Below, one piece after another: positions 33,851 to 45,160 of a stretch of 64,000 bases of DNA. The notes below the pieces were generated by a model, which had not been told where the DNA came from, did not search any database, and saw nothing but the letters and a program-made list of their open reading frames with translations. The translations under genes and the position numbers were made by a program. Every line of letters begins with the position of its first letter. The first letter of the stretch is position 1. Where the stretch lies: assembly GCA_963402885.1 (NCBI GenBank), contig OY727095.1:24681001-24745000 (forward strand). The letters are read 5' to 3'. The DNA comes from Antedon bifida (taxonomy: Eukaryota > Echinodermata > Crinoidea > Comatulida > Antedonidae).

Positions 33851-36800
33851 TGTACACTTGGATGTTTTTGTGTGAAAAGTTATATCGAAATGCTCAAAAT
33901 GGTCTAAAACGGTTTCAAATGTGATTTTAAGCTATTTTGTGCACTTTGATGTTTTTGTGTAAAAAGTTTTATCGAAATGCTCAAAATGGTCTAAAACGGT
34001 TTCAAATGTGATTTTAAACACTTTGATATTTTTGTGTAACCAAGTTTCATCGAAATGCACAAAATGGTCTAAAACGTCTCCAAATGCGATTTGAAGCTAA
34101 TCTAAGCACTTTGATGTTTTGTTTGAAAAAGTTTTGCCGAAATGCTCAAAATGGTCTAAAACATTTTCAAATACGATATTAAGCTATTTTGTGCACTTTG
34201 ATGTTTTTGTGTAGAAAGTTTTATCGAAATGCTCAAATTGGTCTAAAACAGTTTCAAATGTGATTTCAGGCACTTTGATGTTTTTGTGTAACCAAGTTTC
34301 ATCGAAATGCACAAAATGGTCTAAAACGTCTCCAAATGCGATTTGAAGCTAATCTAAGCACTTTGGTGTTTTTGTGTTAAAATGTTTTTTCGAAAATCAC
34401 AAAATGGTCTAAAACGTCTCCAAATGCGATTTGAAGCTATTCTGTACACTTTGTGTGAAAGAGTTTGTCGAAATGCTTAAAATGGTCTAAAACGGTTTAA
34501 AATGTGATTTTAAGCACTTTGATGTTTTTGTGTAACCAAGTTTCATCGAAATGCACAAAATGGTCTAAAACGTCTCCAAATGCGATTTGAAGCTATTTTG
34601 TACACTTTGATGTTGTGTGTGAAAAAGTTTTGTCGAAATGCTCAAAATGGTCTAAAACGTTTTCAAATACAATATTAAGCTATTTTGTGCACTTTGATGT
34701 TTTTGTGTGAAAAGTTTTATCGAAATGCTCAAAATGGTCTAAAACGTCTCCAAATGCGATTTGAAGCTATTCTGTTCACTTTGATGTTTTGTGTGAAAAA
34801 GTTTTGTCGAATGGCTCAAAATGGTCTAAAACATTTTCAAATACGATATTAAGCTATTTTGTGCACTTTGATGTTTTTGTGTAAAAAGTTTTATCGAAAT
34901 GCTCAAAATGGTCTAAAACATCTCCAAATGCGATTTGAAGCTATTCTGTACACTTTGATGTTTCGTGTGAAAAATTTTTGTCGAAATGCTCAAAATGGTC
35001 TAAAACGTTTTCAAATAGGATATTAAGCTATTTTGTGCACTTTGATGTTTTTGTGTGAAAAGTATTATCGAAAAGCTCAAAATGGTCTAAAACGGTTTCA
35101 AATGTGATTTTAAGCAATTTGATGTTTTTGTGTAACCAAGTTTCATCGAAATGCACAAAATGGTCTAAAACGTCTCCAAATGCGATTTGAGGCTAATCTA
35201 AGGACTTTGGTGTTTTTGTGTTAAAATGTTTTTTTCGAAAATCACAAAATGGTCTAAAACGTCTCCAAATGCGATTTGAAACTATTCTGTACACTTTGAT
35301 GTTTTGTGTGAAAAAGTTTTGTCGAAATGCTCAAAATGGTCTAAAACGTTTTTAAATACGATATTAAGCAATTTTGTGCACTTTGATGTTTTTGTGAGAA
35401 AAGTTTTATCGAAATGCTTAAAATGATCTAAAACGGTTTCAAATGTGATTTTAAGCACTTTGATGTTTTTGTGTAACCAAGTTTCATCGAAAAGCACAAA
35501 ATGGTCAAAAACGTTTCCAAATGCGATTTGAAGCTATTTTGTACACTTTGATGTTTTGTGTGAAAAAGTTTTTTCGAAATGGTCAAAATGGTCTAAAACG
35601 TCTCCAAATGCGATTTGAAGCTATTCTGTACACTTGGATGTTTTTGTGTGAAAAGTTATATCGAAATGCTCAAAATGGTTTAAAACGGTTTCAAATGTGA
35701 TTTTAAGCTATTTTGTGCACTTTGATGTTTTTGTGTAAAAAGTTTTATCGAAATGCTCAAAATGGTCTAAAACGGTTTCAAATGTGATTTTAAACACTTT
35801 GATGTTTTTGTGTAACCAAGTTTCATCGAAATGCACAAAATGGTCTAAAACGTCTCCAAATGCGATTTGAAGCTAATCTAAGCACTTTGATGTTTTGTTT
35901 GAAAAAGTTTTGCCGAAATGCTCAAAATGGTCTAAAACATTTTCAAATACGATATTAAGCTATTTTGTGCACTTTGATGTTTTTGTGTAGAAAGTTTTAT
36001 CGAAATGCTCAAATTGATCTAAAACAGTTTCAAATGTGATTTCAAGCACTTTGATGTTTTTGTGTAACCAAGTTTCATCGAAATGCACAAAATGGTCTAA
36101 AACGTCTCCAAATGCGATTTGAAGCTAATCTAAGCACTTTGGTGTTTTTGTGTTAAAATGTTTTTTCAAAAATCACAAAATGGTCTAAAACGTCTCCAAA
36201 TGCGATTTGAAGCTATTCTGTACACTTTGTGTGAAAGAGTTTGTCGAAATGCTTAAAATGGTCTAAAACGGTTTAAAATGTGATTTTAAGCACTTTGATG
36301 TTTTTGTGTAACCAAGTTTCATCGAAATGCACAAAATGGTCTAAAACGTCTCCAAATGCGATTTGAAGCTATTTTGTACACTTTGATGTTGTGTGTGAAA
36401 AAGTTTTGTCGAAATGGTCAAAATGGTCTAAAACGTTTTCAAATACAATATTAAGCTATTTTGTGCACTTTGATGTTTTTGTGTGAAAAGTTTTATCGAA
36501 ATGCTCAAAATGGTCTAAAACGTCTCCAAATGCGATTTGAAGCTATTCTGTTCACTTTGATGTTTTGTGTGAAAAAGTTTTGTCGAATGGCTCAAAATGG
36601 TCTAAAACATTTTCAAATACGATATTAAGCTATTTTGTGCACTTTGATGTTTTTGTGTAAAAAGTTTTATCGAAATGCTCAAAATGGTCTAAAACATCTC
36701 CAAATGCGATTTGAAGCTATTCTGTACACTTTGATGTTTCGTGTGAAAAATTTTTGTCGAAATGCTCAAAATGGTCTAAAACGTTTTCAAATAGGATATT

Positions 36801-36967
36801 AAGCTATTTTGTGCACTTTGATGTTTTTGTGTGAAAAGTATTATCGAAATGCTCAAAATGGTCTAAAACGGTTTCAAATGTGATTTTAAGCAATTTGATG
36901 TTTTTGTGTAACCAAGTTTCATCGAAATGCACAAAATGGTCTAAAACGTCTCCAAATGCGATTTGAA
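33600..36967 (+). repeat. 1,776-bp tandem period, about 1.9 copies
   Basis: TTTTGTTTGAAAAAG at 34,119 and 35,895 and GATGTTGTGTGTG near 34,609 and 36,385 both repeat at an offset of 1,776. The second copy starts at an in-register hybrid B monomer near 35,373-35,387, where AAGCAATTTTGTGCAC leads into GTGAGAAAAG. The match ends near 36,967, where the first copy has GGCTAATCTAAGG and the second has CTATTCTGTGC. Confidence 0.88.
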
Positions 36968-38640
36968 GCTATTCTGTGCACTTTGATGTTTTTGTGTGAA
37001 AAGTATTATCGAAATGCTCAAAATGGTCTAAAACGGTTTAAAATGTGATTTTAAGCACTTTGATGTTTTTGTGTAACCAAGTTTCATCGAAATGCACAAA
37101 ATGGTCTAAAACGTCTCCAAATGCGATTTGAGGCTAATCTAAGCACTTTGGTGTTTTTGTGTTAAAATGTTTTTTTCGAAAATCACAAAATGGTCTAAAA
37201 CGTCTCCAAATGCGATTTGAAACTATTCTGTACACTTTGATGTTTTGTGTGAAAAAGTTTTGTCGAAATGCTCAAAATGGTCTAAAACGTTTTTAAATAC
37301 GATATTAAGCAATTTTGTGCACTTTGAGGTTTTTGTGTGAAAAGTTTTATCGAAATCTTCAAAATGGTCTAAAACGGTTTCCAATGTGATTTTAAGCACT
37401 TTGATGTTTTTGTGTAATCAAGTTTCATCGAAATGCACAAAATGGTCTAAAACGTCTCCAAATGCGTTTTGAAGCTATTCTAAGCACTTTGGTGTTTTTG
37501 TGTTAAAATGTTTTTTCAAAAATCATAAAATGGTCTAAAACGTCTCCAAATGCGATTTGAAGCTATTCTGTACACTTTGATGTTTTGTGTGAAAAAGTTT
37601 TGTCGAAATGCTCAAAATGGTCTAAAACGTTTTTAAATACGATATTAAGCAATTTTGTGCACTTTGAGGTTTTTGTGTGAAAAGTTTTATTGAAATCCTC
37701 AAAATGGTCTAAAACGGTTTCAAATGTGATTTTAAGCACTTTGATGTTTTTGTGTAACCAAGTTTCATCGAAATGCACAAAATGGTCTAAAACGTCTCCA
37801 AATGCGATTTGAAGCTATTCTGTGCACTTTGATGTTTTTGTGTGAAAAGTATTATCGAAATGCTCAAAATGGTCTAAAACGGTTTAAAATGTGATTTTAA
37901 GCACTTTGATGTTTTTGTGTAACCAAGTTTCATCGAAATGCACAAAATGGTCTAAAACGTCTCCAAATGCGATTTGAAGCTAATCTAAGCACTTTGGTGT
38001 TTTTGTGTTAAAATGTTTTTTTCGAAAATCACAAAATGGTCTAAAACGTCTCCAAATGCGATTTGAAGCTATTCTGTACACTTGGATGTTTCGTGTGAAA
38101 ATTTTTTTTCGAAATGATCAAAATGGTCTAAAACGTTTTCAAATAGGATATTAAGCTATTTTGTGCACTTTGATGTTATTGTGTGAAAAGTTTTATCGAA
38201 ATGCTCAAAATGGTCTAAAACGGTTTCAAATGTGATTTTAAACACTTTGATGTTTTTGTGTAACCAAGTTTCATCGAAATGCACAAAATGGTCTAAAACG
38301 TTCCCAAATGCGATTTGAAGCTATTCTGTACAATTTGATGTTTTTGTGTAACCAAGTTTCATCGAAAATCACAAAATGGTCTTAAACGTCTCCAAATGCG
38401 ATTTGAAGCTAATTTGTGCACTTTGATGTTTTTGTGTGAAAAGTTTTATCGAAATCCTCAAAATGGTCTAAAACGGTTTCAAATGTGATTTTAAGCACTT
38501 TGATGTTTTTGTGTAACCAAGTTTCATCGAAATGCACAAAATGGTCTAAAACGTCTCCAAATGCGATTTGAAGCTATTCTGAGCTATTATGTTTTTGTGT
38601 GAAAAGTATTATCGAAATGCTCAAAATGGTCTAAAACGGT
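36968..38640 (+). repeat. Satellite module G, copy 3
   Basis: This segment matches about 18,520-20,190 at offsets of 18,445 to 18,447, including the D unit with seven T residues near 37,170, the CATAAAATGG unit near 37,523, GTTATTGTGTG near 38,175 and the TCTGAGCTATTATG monomer at 38,578. The part at about 37,130-37,800 also matches 42,170-42,840 at offset 5,041. Confidence 0.87.
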
Positions 38641-40559
38641 TTAAAATGTGATTTTAAACACTTTGATGTTTTTGTGTAACAAAGTTTCATCGAAATGCAC
38701 AAAATGGTCTAAAACGTTTCCAAATGCGATTTGAAGCTATTCTGTACACTTTGATGTTTTGTGTGAAAAAGTTTTGTCGAAATGCTCAAAATGGTCTAAA
38801 ACATTTTCAAATACGATATTAAGCTATTTTGTGCACTTTGATGTTTTTGTGTGAAAAGTTTTATCGAAATGCTCAAAATGGTCTAAAACGTCTCCAAATG
38901 CGATTTGAAGCTAATCTAAGCACTTTGGTGTTTTTGTGTTAAAATGTTTTTTCGAAAATCACAAAATGGTCTAAAACGTCTCCAAATGCGATTTGAAGCT
39001 ATCCTAAGCACTTTGGTGTTTTTATGTCAACAAGTTTTTTCGAAATCACAAAATGGTCTAAAACGTCTCCAAATGCGATTTGAAGCTATTCTGTACACTT
39101 TGATGTTTTGTGTGAAAAAGTTTTGTCGAAATGCTCAAAATGGTCTAAAACGGTTTCAAATGTGATTTTAAGCACTTTGATGTTTTTGTGTAACCAAGTT
39201 TCATCGAAATGCACAAAATGGTCTAAAACGTCTCCAAATGCGATTTGAAGCTATTCTGTGCACTTTGATGTTTTTGTGTGAAAAGTATTATCGAAATGCT
39301 CAAAATGGTCTAAAACGGTTTAAAATGTGATTTTAAGCACTTTGATGTTTTTGTGTAACCAAGTTTCATCGAAATGCACAAAATGGTCTAAAACGTCTCC
39401 AAATGCGATTTGAGGCTAATCTAAGCACTTTGGTGTTTTTGTGTTAAAATGTTTTTTTCGAAAATCACAAAATGGTCTAAAACGTCTCCAAATGCGATTT
39501 GAAACTATTCTGTACACTTTGATGTTTTGTGTGAAAAAGTTTTGTCGAAATGCTCAAAATGGTCTAAAACGTTTTTAAATACGATATTAAGCAATTTTGT
39601 GCACTTTGAGGTTTTTGTGTGAAAAGTTTTATCGAAATCTTCAAAATGGTCTAAAACGGTTTCCAATGTGATTTTAAGCACTTTGATGTTTTTGTGTAAT
39701 CAAGTTTCATCGAAATGCACAAAATGGTCTAAAACGTCTCCAAATGCGTTTTGAAGCTATTCTAAGCACTCTGGTGTTTTTGTGTTAAAATGTTTTTTCA
39801 AAAATCATAAAATGGTCTAAAACGTCTCCAAATGCGATTTGAAGCTATTCTGTACACTTTGATGTTTTGTGTGAAAAAGTTTTGTCGAAATGCTCAAAAT
39901 GGTCTAAAACGTTTTTAAATACGATATTAAGCAATTTTGTGCACTTTGAGGTTTTTGTGTGAAAAGTTTTATCGAAATCTTCAAAATGGTCTAAAACGGT
40001 TTAAAATGTGATTTTAAGCACTTTGATGTTTTTGTGTAACCAAGTTTCATCGAAATGCACAAAATGGTCTAAAACGTCTCCAAATGCGATTTGAAGCTAT
40101 TCTGTACACTTTGATGTTTTTGTGTAGAAAGTTTTATCGAAATGCTCAAATTGGTCTAAAACAGTTTCAAATGTGATTTTAAGCACTTTGATGTTTTTGT
40201 GTAACCAAGTTTCATCAAAATGCACAAAATGGTCTAAAACGTCTCCAAATGCGAATTGAAGCTATTCTGTACACTTTGATGTTTCGAGTGAAAATTTTTT
40301 GTCGAAATGCTCAAAATGGTCTAAAACGTTTTCAAATAGGATATTAAGCTATTTTGTGCACTTTGATGTTTTTGTGTGAAAAGTTTTATCGAAATGCACA
40401 AAATGGTCGAAAACGATTCCAAATGCGATTTGAAGCTATTCTGTACACTTTGATGTTTTGTGTGAAAAAGTTTTTCTAAAACGGTTTCAAATGTGATTTC
40501 AAGCACTTTGATGTTTTTGTGTAACCAAGTTTCATCGAAATGCACAAAATGGTCTAAAA
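38641..40559 (+). repeat. Satellite block, first member of the 2,759-bp offset pair
   Basis: Bases 39,140-40,555 match 41,900-43,314 at offset 2,759; the part left of that matches at 2,672, a difference of one 87-bp unit. Markers are the D+D' pair near 38,940-39,040, GATTTGAGGCTAATC near 39,405, GTTTCGAGTG near 40,282 and the monomer fusion AGTTTTTCTAAAACGG near 40,469. Confidence 0.88.
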
Positions 40560-41309
40560 CGTCTCCAAATGCGTTTTGTAGCTATTCTGTACACTTTGAT
40601 GTTTCGTGTGAAAAATTTTGTCGAAATGCTCAAAATGGTCTAAAACGTTTTTAAATAGGATAATAATCTATTTTGTGCACTTTGATGTTTTTGTGAGAAA
40701 AGTTTTATCGAAATGCTTAAAATGGTCTAAAACGGTTACAAATGTGATTTTAAGCACTTTGATGTTTTTGTGTAACCAAGTTTCATCGAAATGCACAAAA
40801 TGGTCAAAAACGTTTCCAAATGCGATTTGAAGCTATTTTGTACACTTTGATGTTTTGTGTGAAAACGTTTTTTCGAAATGGTCTAAAACGTCTCCAAATG
40901 TGATTTGAAGCTATTCTGTACACTTGGATGTTTTTATGTGAAAAGTTATATCGAAATGCTCAAAATGCTCAAAAACTAAAACGTTTCCAAATGCGATTTG
41001 AAGCTATTCTGTACAATTTGATGTTTTGTGTGAACAAGTTTTTTCGAAAATCACAAAATGGTCTAAAACGTCTCCAAATGCGATTTGAAGCTAATTTGTG
41101 CACTTTGCTGTTTTTGTGTGAAAAGTATTATCGAAATGCTCAAAATGGTCTAAAACGGTTTCAAATGTGATTGCAAGCACTTTGATGTTTTTGTGTAACC
41201 AAGTTTTGCCGAAATGCTCAAATTGGTATAATACGATATTAAGCTATTTTGTGCACTTTGATGTTTTTGTGTAGAAAGTTTTATCGAAATGCTCAAATTG
41301 GTCTAAAAC
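40560..41309 (+). repeat. Satellite segment repeated at 43.8-44.55 kb
   Basis: About 0.7 kb matches 43,825-44,550 at offset 3,265. Shared variants are GCGTTTTGTAGC near 40,572, GGTTACAAATGTG near 40,734, GTGAAAACGTTTTTTCG near 40,860, a local duplication ATGCTCAAAATGCTCAAAAA near 40,957, and a shortened unit containing GGTATAATACG near 41,224. Confidence 0.86.
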
Positions 41310-43314
41310 GGTTTAAAATGTGATTTTAAGCACTTTGATGTTTTTGTGTAACAAAGTTTCATCGAAATGCACAAAATGGTCTAAAACGTTTCCAAATCCG
41401 ATTTGAAGCTATTCTGTACACTTTGATGTTTTGTGTGAAAAAGTTTTGTCGAAATGCTCAAAATGGTCTAAAACATTTTCAAATACGATATTAAGCTATT
41501 TTGTGCACTTTGATGTTTTTGTGTGAAAAGTTTTATCGAAATGCTCAAAATGGTCTAAAACGTCTCCAAATGCGATTTGAAGCTAATCTAAGCACTTTGG
41601 TGTTTTTGTGTTAAAATGTTTTTTCGAAAATCACAAAATGGTCTAAAACGTCTCCAAATGCAATTTGAAGCTATCCTAAGCACTTTGGTGTTTTTATGTC
41701 AACAAGTTTTTTCGAAATCACAAAATGGTCTAAAACGTCTCCAAATGCGATTTGAAGCTATTCTGTACACTTTGATGTTTTGTGTGAAAAAGTTTTGTCG
41801 AAATGCTCAAAATGGTCTAAAACGTTTTTAAATACGATATTAAGCAATTTTGTGCACTTTGAGGTTTTTGTGTGAAAAGTTTTATCGAAATCCTCAAAAT
41901 GGTCTAAAACGGTTTCAAATGTGATTTTAAGCACTTTGATGTTTTTGTGTAACCAAGTTTCATCGAAATGCACAAAATGGTCTAAAACGTCTCCAAATGC
42001 GATTTGAAGCTATTCTGTGCACTTTGATGTTTTTGTGTGAAAAGTATTATCGAAATGCTCAAAATGGTCTAAAACGGTTTAAAATGTGATTTTAAGCACT
42101 TTGATGTTTTTGTGTAACCAAGTTTCATCGAAATGCACAAAATGGTCTAAAACGTCTCCAAATGCGATTTGAGGCTAATCTAAGCACTTTGGTGTTTTTG
42201 TGTTAAAATGTTTTTTTCGAAAATCACAAAATGGTCTAAAACGTCTCCAAATGCGATTTGAAACTATTCTGTACACTTTGATGTTTTGTGTGAAAAAGTT
42301 TTGTCGAAATGCTCAAAATGGTCTAAAACGTTTTTAAATACGATATTAAGCAATTTTGTGCACTTTGAGGTTTTTGTGTGAAAAGTTTTATCGAAATCTT
42401 CAAAATGGTCTAAAACGGTTTCCAATGTGATTTTAAGCACTTTGATGTTTTTGTGTAATCAAGTTTCATCGAAATGCACAAAATGGTCTAAAACGTCTCC
42501 AAATGCGTTTTGAAGCTATTCTAAGCACTTTGGTGTTTTTGTGTTAAAATGTTTTTTCAAAAATCATAAAATGGTCTAAAACGTCTCCAAATGCGATTTG
42601 AAGCTATTCTGTACACTTTGATGTTTTGTGTGAAAAAGTTTTGTCGAAATGCTCAAAATGGTCTAAAACGTTTTTAAATACGATATTAAGCAATTTTGTG
42701 CACTTTGAGGTTTTTGTGTGAAAAGTTTTATTGAAATCCTCAAAATGGTCTAAAACGGTTTCAAATGTGATTTTAAGCACTTTGATGTTTTTGTGTAACC
42801 AAGTTTCATCGAAATGCACAAAATGGTCTAAAACGTCTCCAAATGCGATTTGAAGCTATTCTGTACACTTTGATGTTTTTGTGTAGAAAGTTTTATCGAA
42901 ATGCTCAAATTGGTCTAAAACAGTTTCAAATGTGATTTCAAGCACTTTGATGTTTTTGTGTAACCAAGTTTCATCAAAATGCACAAAATGGTCTAAAACG
43001 TCTCCAAATGCGAATTGAAGCTATTCTGTACACTTTGATGTTTCGAGTGAAAATTTTTTGTCGAAATGCTCAAAATGGTCTAAAACGTTTTCAAATAGGA
43101 TATTAAGCTATTTTGTGCACTTTGATGTTTTTGTGTGAAAAGTTTTATCGAAATGCACAAAATGGTCGAAAACGATTCCAAATGCGATTTGAAGCTATTC
43201 TGTACACTTTGATGTTTTGTGTGAAAAAGTTTTTCTAAAACGGTTTCAAATGTGATTTCAAGCACTTTGATGTTTTTGTGTAACCAAGTTTCATCGAAAT
43301 GCACAAAATGGTCA
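41310..43314 (+). repeat. Satellite block, second member of the 2,759-bp offset pair
   Basis: This repeats 38,638-40,555 with one monomer of net length difference. The unit near 42,000 matches the module G family, and the AGTTTTTCTAAAACGG fusion recurs near 43,228. The right end is where GGTCAAAAACG near 43,312 replaces GGTCTAAAACG of the first copy. Confidence 0.87.
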
Positions 43315-45160
43315 AAAACGTCTCCAAATGCGATTTGAAGCTATTTTGTACACTTTGATGTTTTGTGTGAAAAAGTTTTATCGAAATGGTCTAAAACGTT
43401 TTGAAATACAATATTAAGCTATTTTATGCACTTTGATGTTTTTGTGTGAAAAGTTTTATCGAAATGCTCAAAATGGTCTAAAACGTCTCCAAATGCGAAA
43501 GGGAAGCTATTCTGTACACTTTGATGTTTTGTGTGAAAAAGTTTTGCCGAAATGCTCAAAATGGTCTAAAACATTTTCAAATACGATATTAAGCTATTTT
43601 ATGCACTTTGATGTTTTTGTGTGAAAAAGTTTTGTCGAAATGCTCAAAATGGTCTAAAACGTGATTAAATACGATATTAAGCAATTTTGTGCACTTTGAG
43701 GTTTTTGTGTGAAAATTTTTATCGAAATGCTCAAAATGGTCTAAAACGGTTTCTAATGTGATTTTAAGCACTTTGATGTTTTTGTGTAACCAAGTTTCAT
43801 CGAAATGCACAAAATGGTCTAAAACGTCTCCAAATGCGTTTTGTAGCTATTCTGTACACTTTGATGTTTCGTGTGAAAAATTTTGTCGAAATGCTCAAAA
43901 TGGTCTAAAACGTTTTTAAATAGGATAATAATCTATTTTGTGCACTTTGATGTTTTTGTGAGAAAAGTTTTATCGAAATGCTTAAAATGGTCTAAAACGG
44001 TTACAAATGTGATTTTAAGCACTTTGATGTTTTTGTGTAACCAAGTTTCATCGAAATGCACAAAATGGTCAAAAACGTTTCCAAATGCGATTTGAAGCTA
44101 TTTTGTACACTTTGATGTTTTGTGTGAAAACGTTTTTTCGAAATGGTCTAAAACGTCTCCAAATGTGATTTGAAGCTATTCTGTACACTTGGATGTTTTT
44201 ATGTGAAAAGTTATATCGAAATGCTCAAAATGCTCAAAAACTAAAACGTTTCCAAATGCGATTTGAAGCTATTCTGTACAATTTGATGTTTTGTGTGAAC
44301 AAGTTTTTTCGAAAATCACAAAATGGTCTAAAACGTCTCCAAATGCGATTTGAAGCTAATTTGTGCACTTTGCTGTTTTTGTGTGAAAAGTATTATCGAA
44401 ATGCTCAAAATGGTCTAAAACGGTTTCAAATGTGATTTCAAGCACTTTGATGTTTTTGTGTAACCAAGTTTTGCCGAAATGCTCAAAATGGTATAATACG
44501 ATATTAAGCTATTTTGTGCACTTTGATGTTTTTGTGTAGAAAGTTTTATCGAAATGCTCAAATTGGTCTAAAACAGTTTCAAATGTGATTTCAAGTACTT
44601 TGATGTTTTTGTGTGACCAAGTTTCATCGAAATGCAGAAAATGGTCTAAAACGTCTCCAAATGCGAATTGAAGCTCTTCTGTACACTTTGATGTTTCGTG
44701 TGAAAATTTTTTGTCGAAATGCTCAAAATGGTCTAAAACGTTTTCAAATAGGATATTAAGCTATTTTGTGCACTTTGATGTTTTTGTGTGAAAAGTTTTA
44801 TCGAAATGCACAAAATGGTCTAAAACGATTCCAAATGCGATTTGAAGCTATTCTGTACACTTTGATGTTTTGTGTGAAAAAGTTTTGTCGAAATGCTCAA
44901 AATGGTCTAAAACATTTTCAAATACGATATTAAGCTATTTTGTGCACTTTGATGTTTTTGTGTGAAAAGTTTTATCGAAATGCTCAAAATGGTCTAAAAC
45001 GGTTTCAAATGTGATTTCAAGTACTTTGATGTTTTTGTGTAACCAAGTTTCATCGAAATGCACAAAATGGTCAAAAACGTCTCCAAATGCGATTTGAAGC
45101 TATTTTGTACACTTTGATGTTTTGTGTGAAAAAGTTTTGTCGAAATGGTCAAAATGGTCT
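43315..45160 (+). repeat. Satellite segment related to the left edge and 3.4-4.2 kb
   Basis: The first 300 bp match window bases 1-300 (offset 43,319), including the GCGAAAGGGAAGC variant. The part at 43,825-44,550 matches 40,560-41,285. From about 44,580 on it resembles 3,379-4,200, including ACGATTCCAAATG near 44,826. A B unit reading GTGATTAAATACG near 43,661 is unusual. Confidence 0.84.

Noticed and set aside
40945-40985. ATGCTCAAAATGCTCAAAAA as a new short repeat
   Set aside because: It is a local duplication of about ten bases in one monomer. The second copy near 44,220 is explained by duplication of the surrounding segment at offset 3,265.
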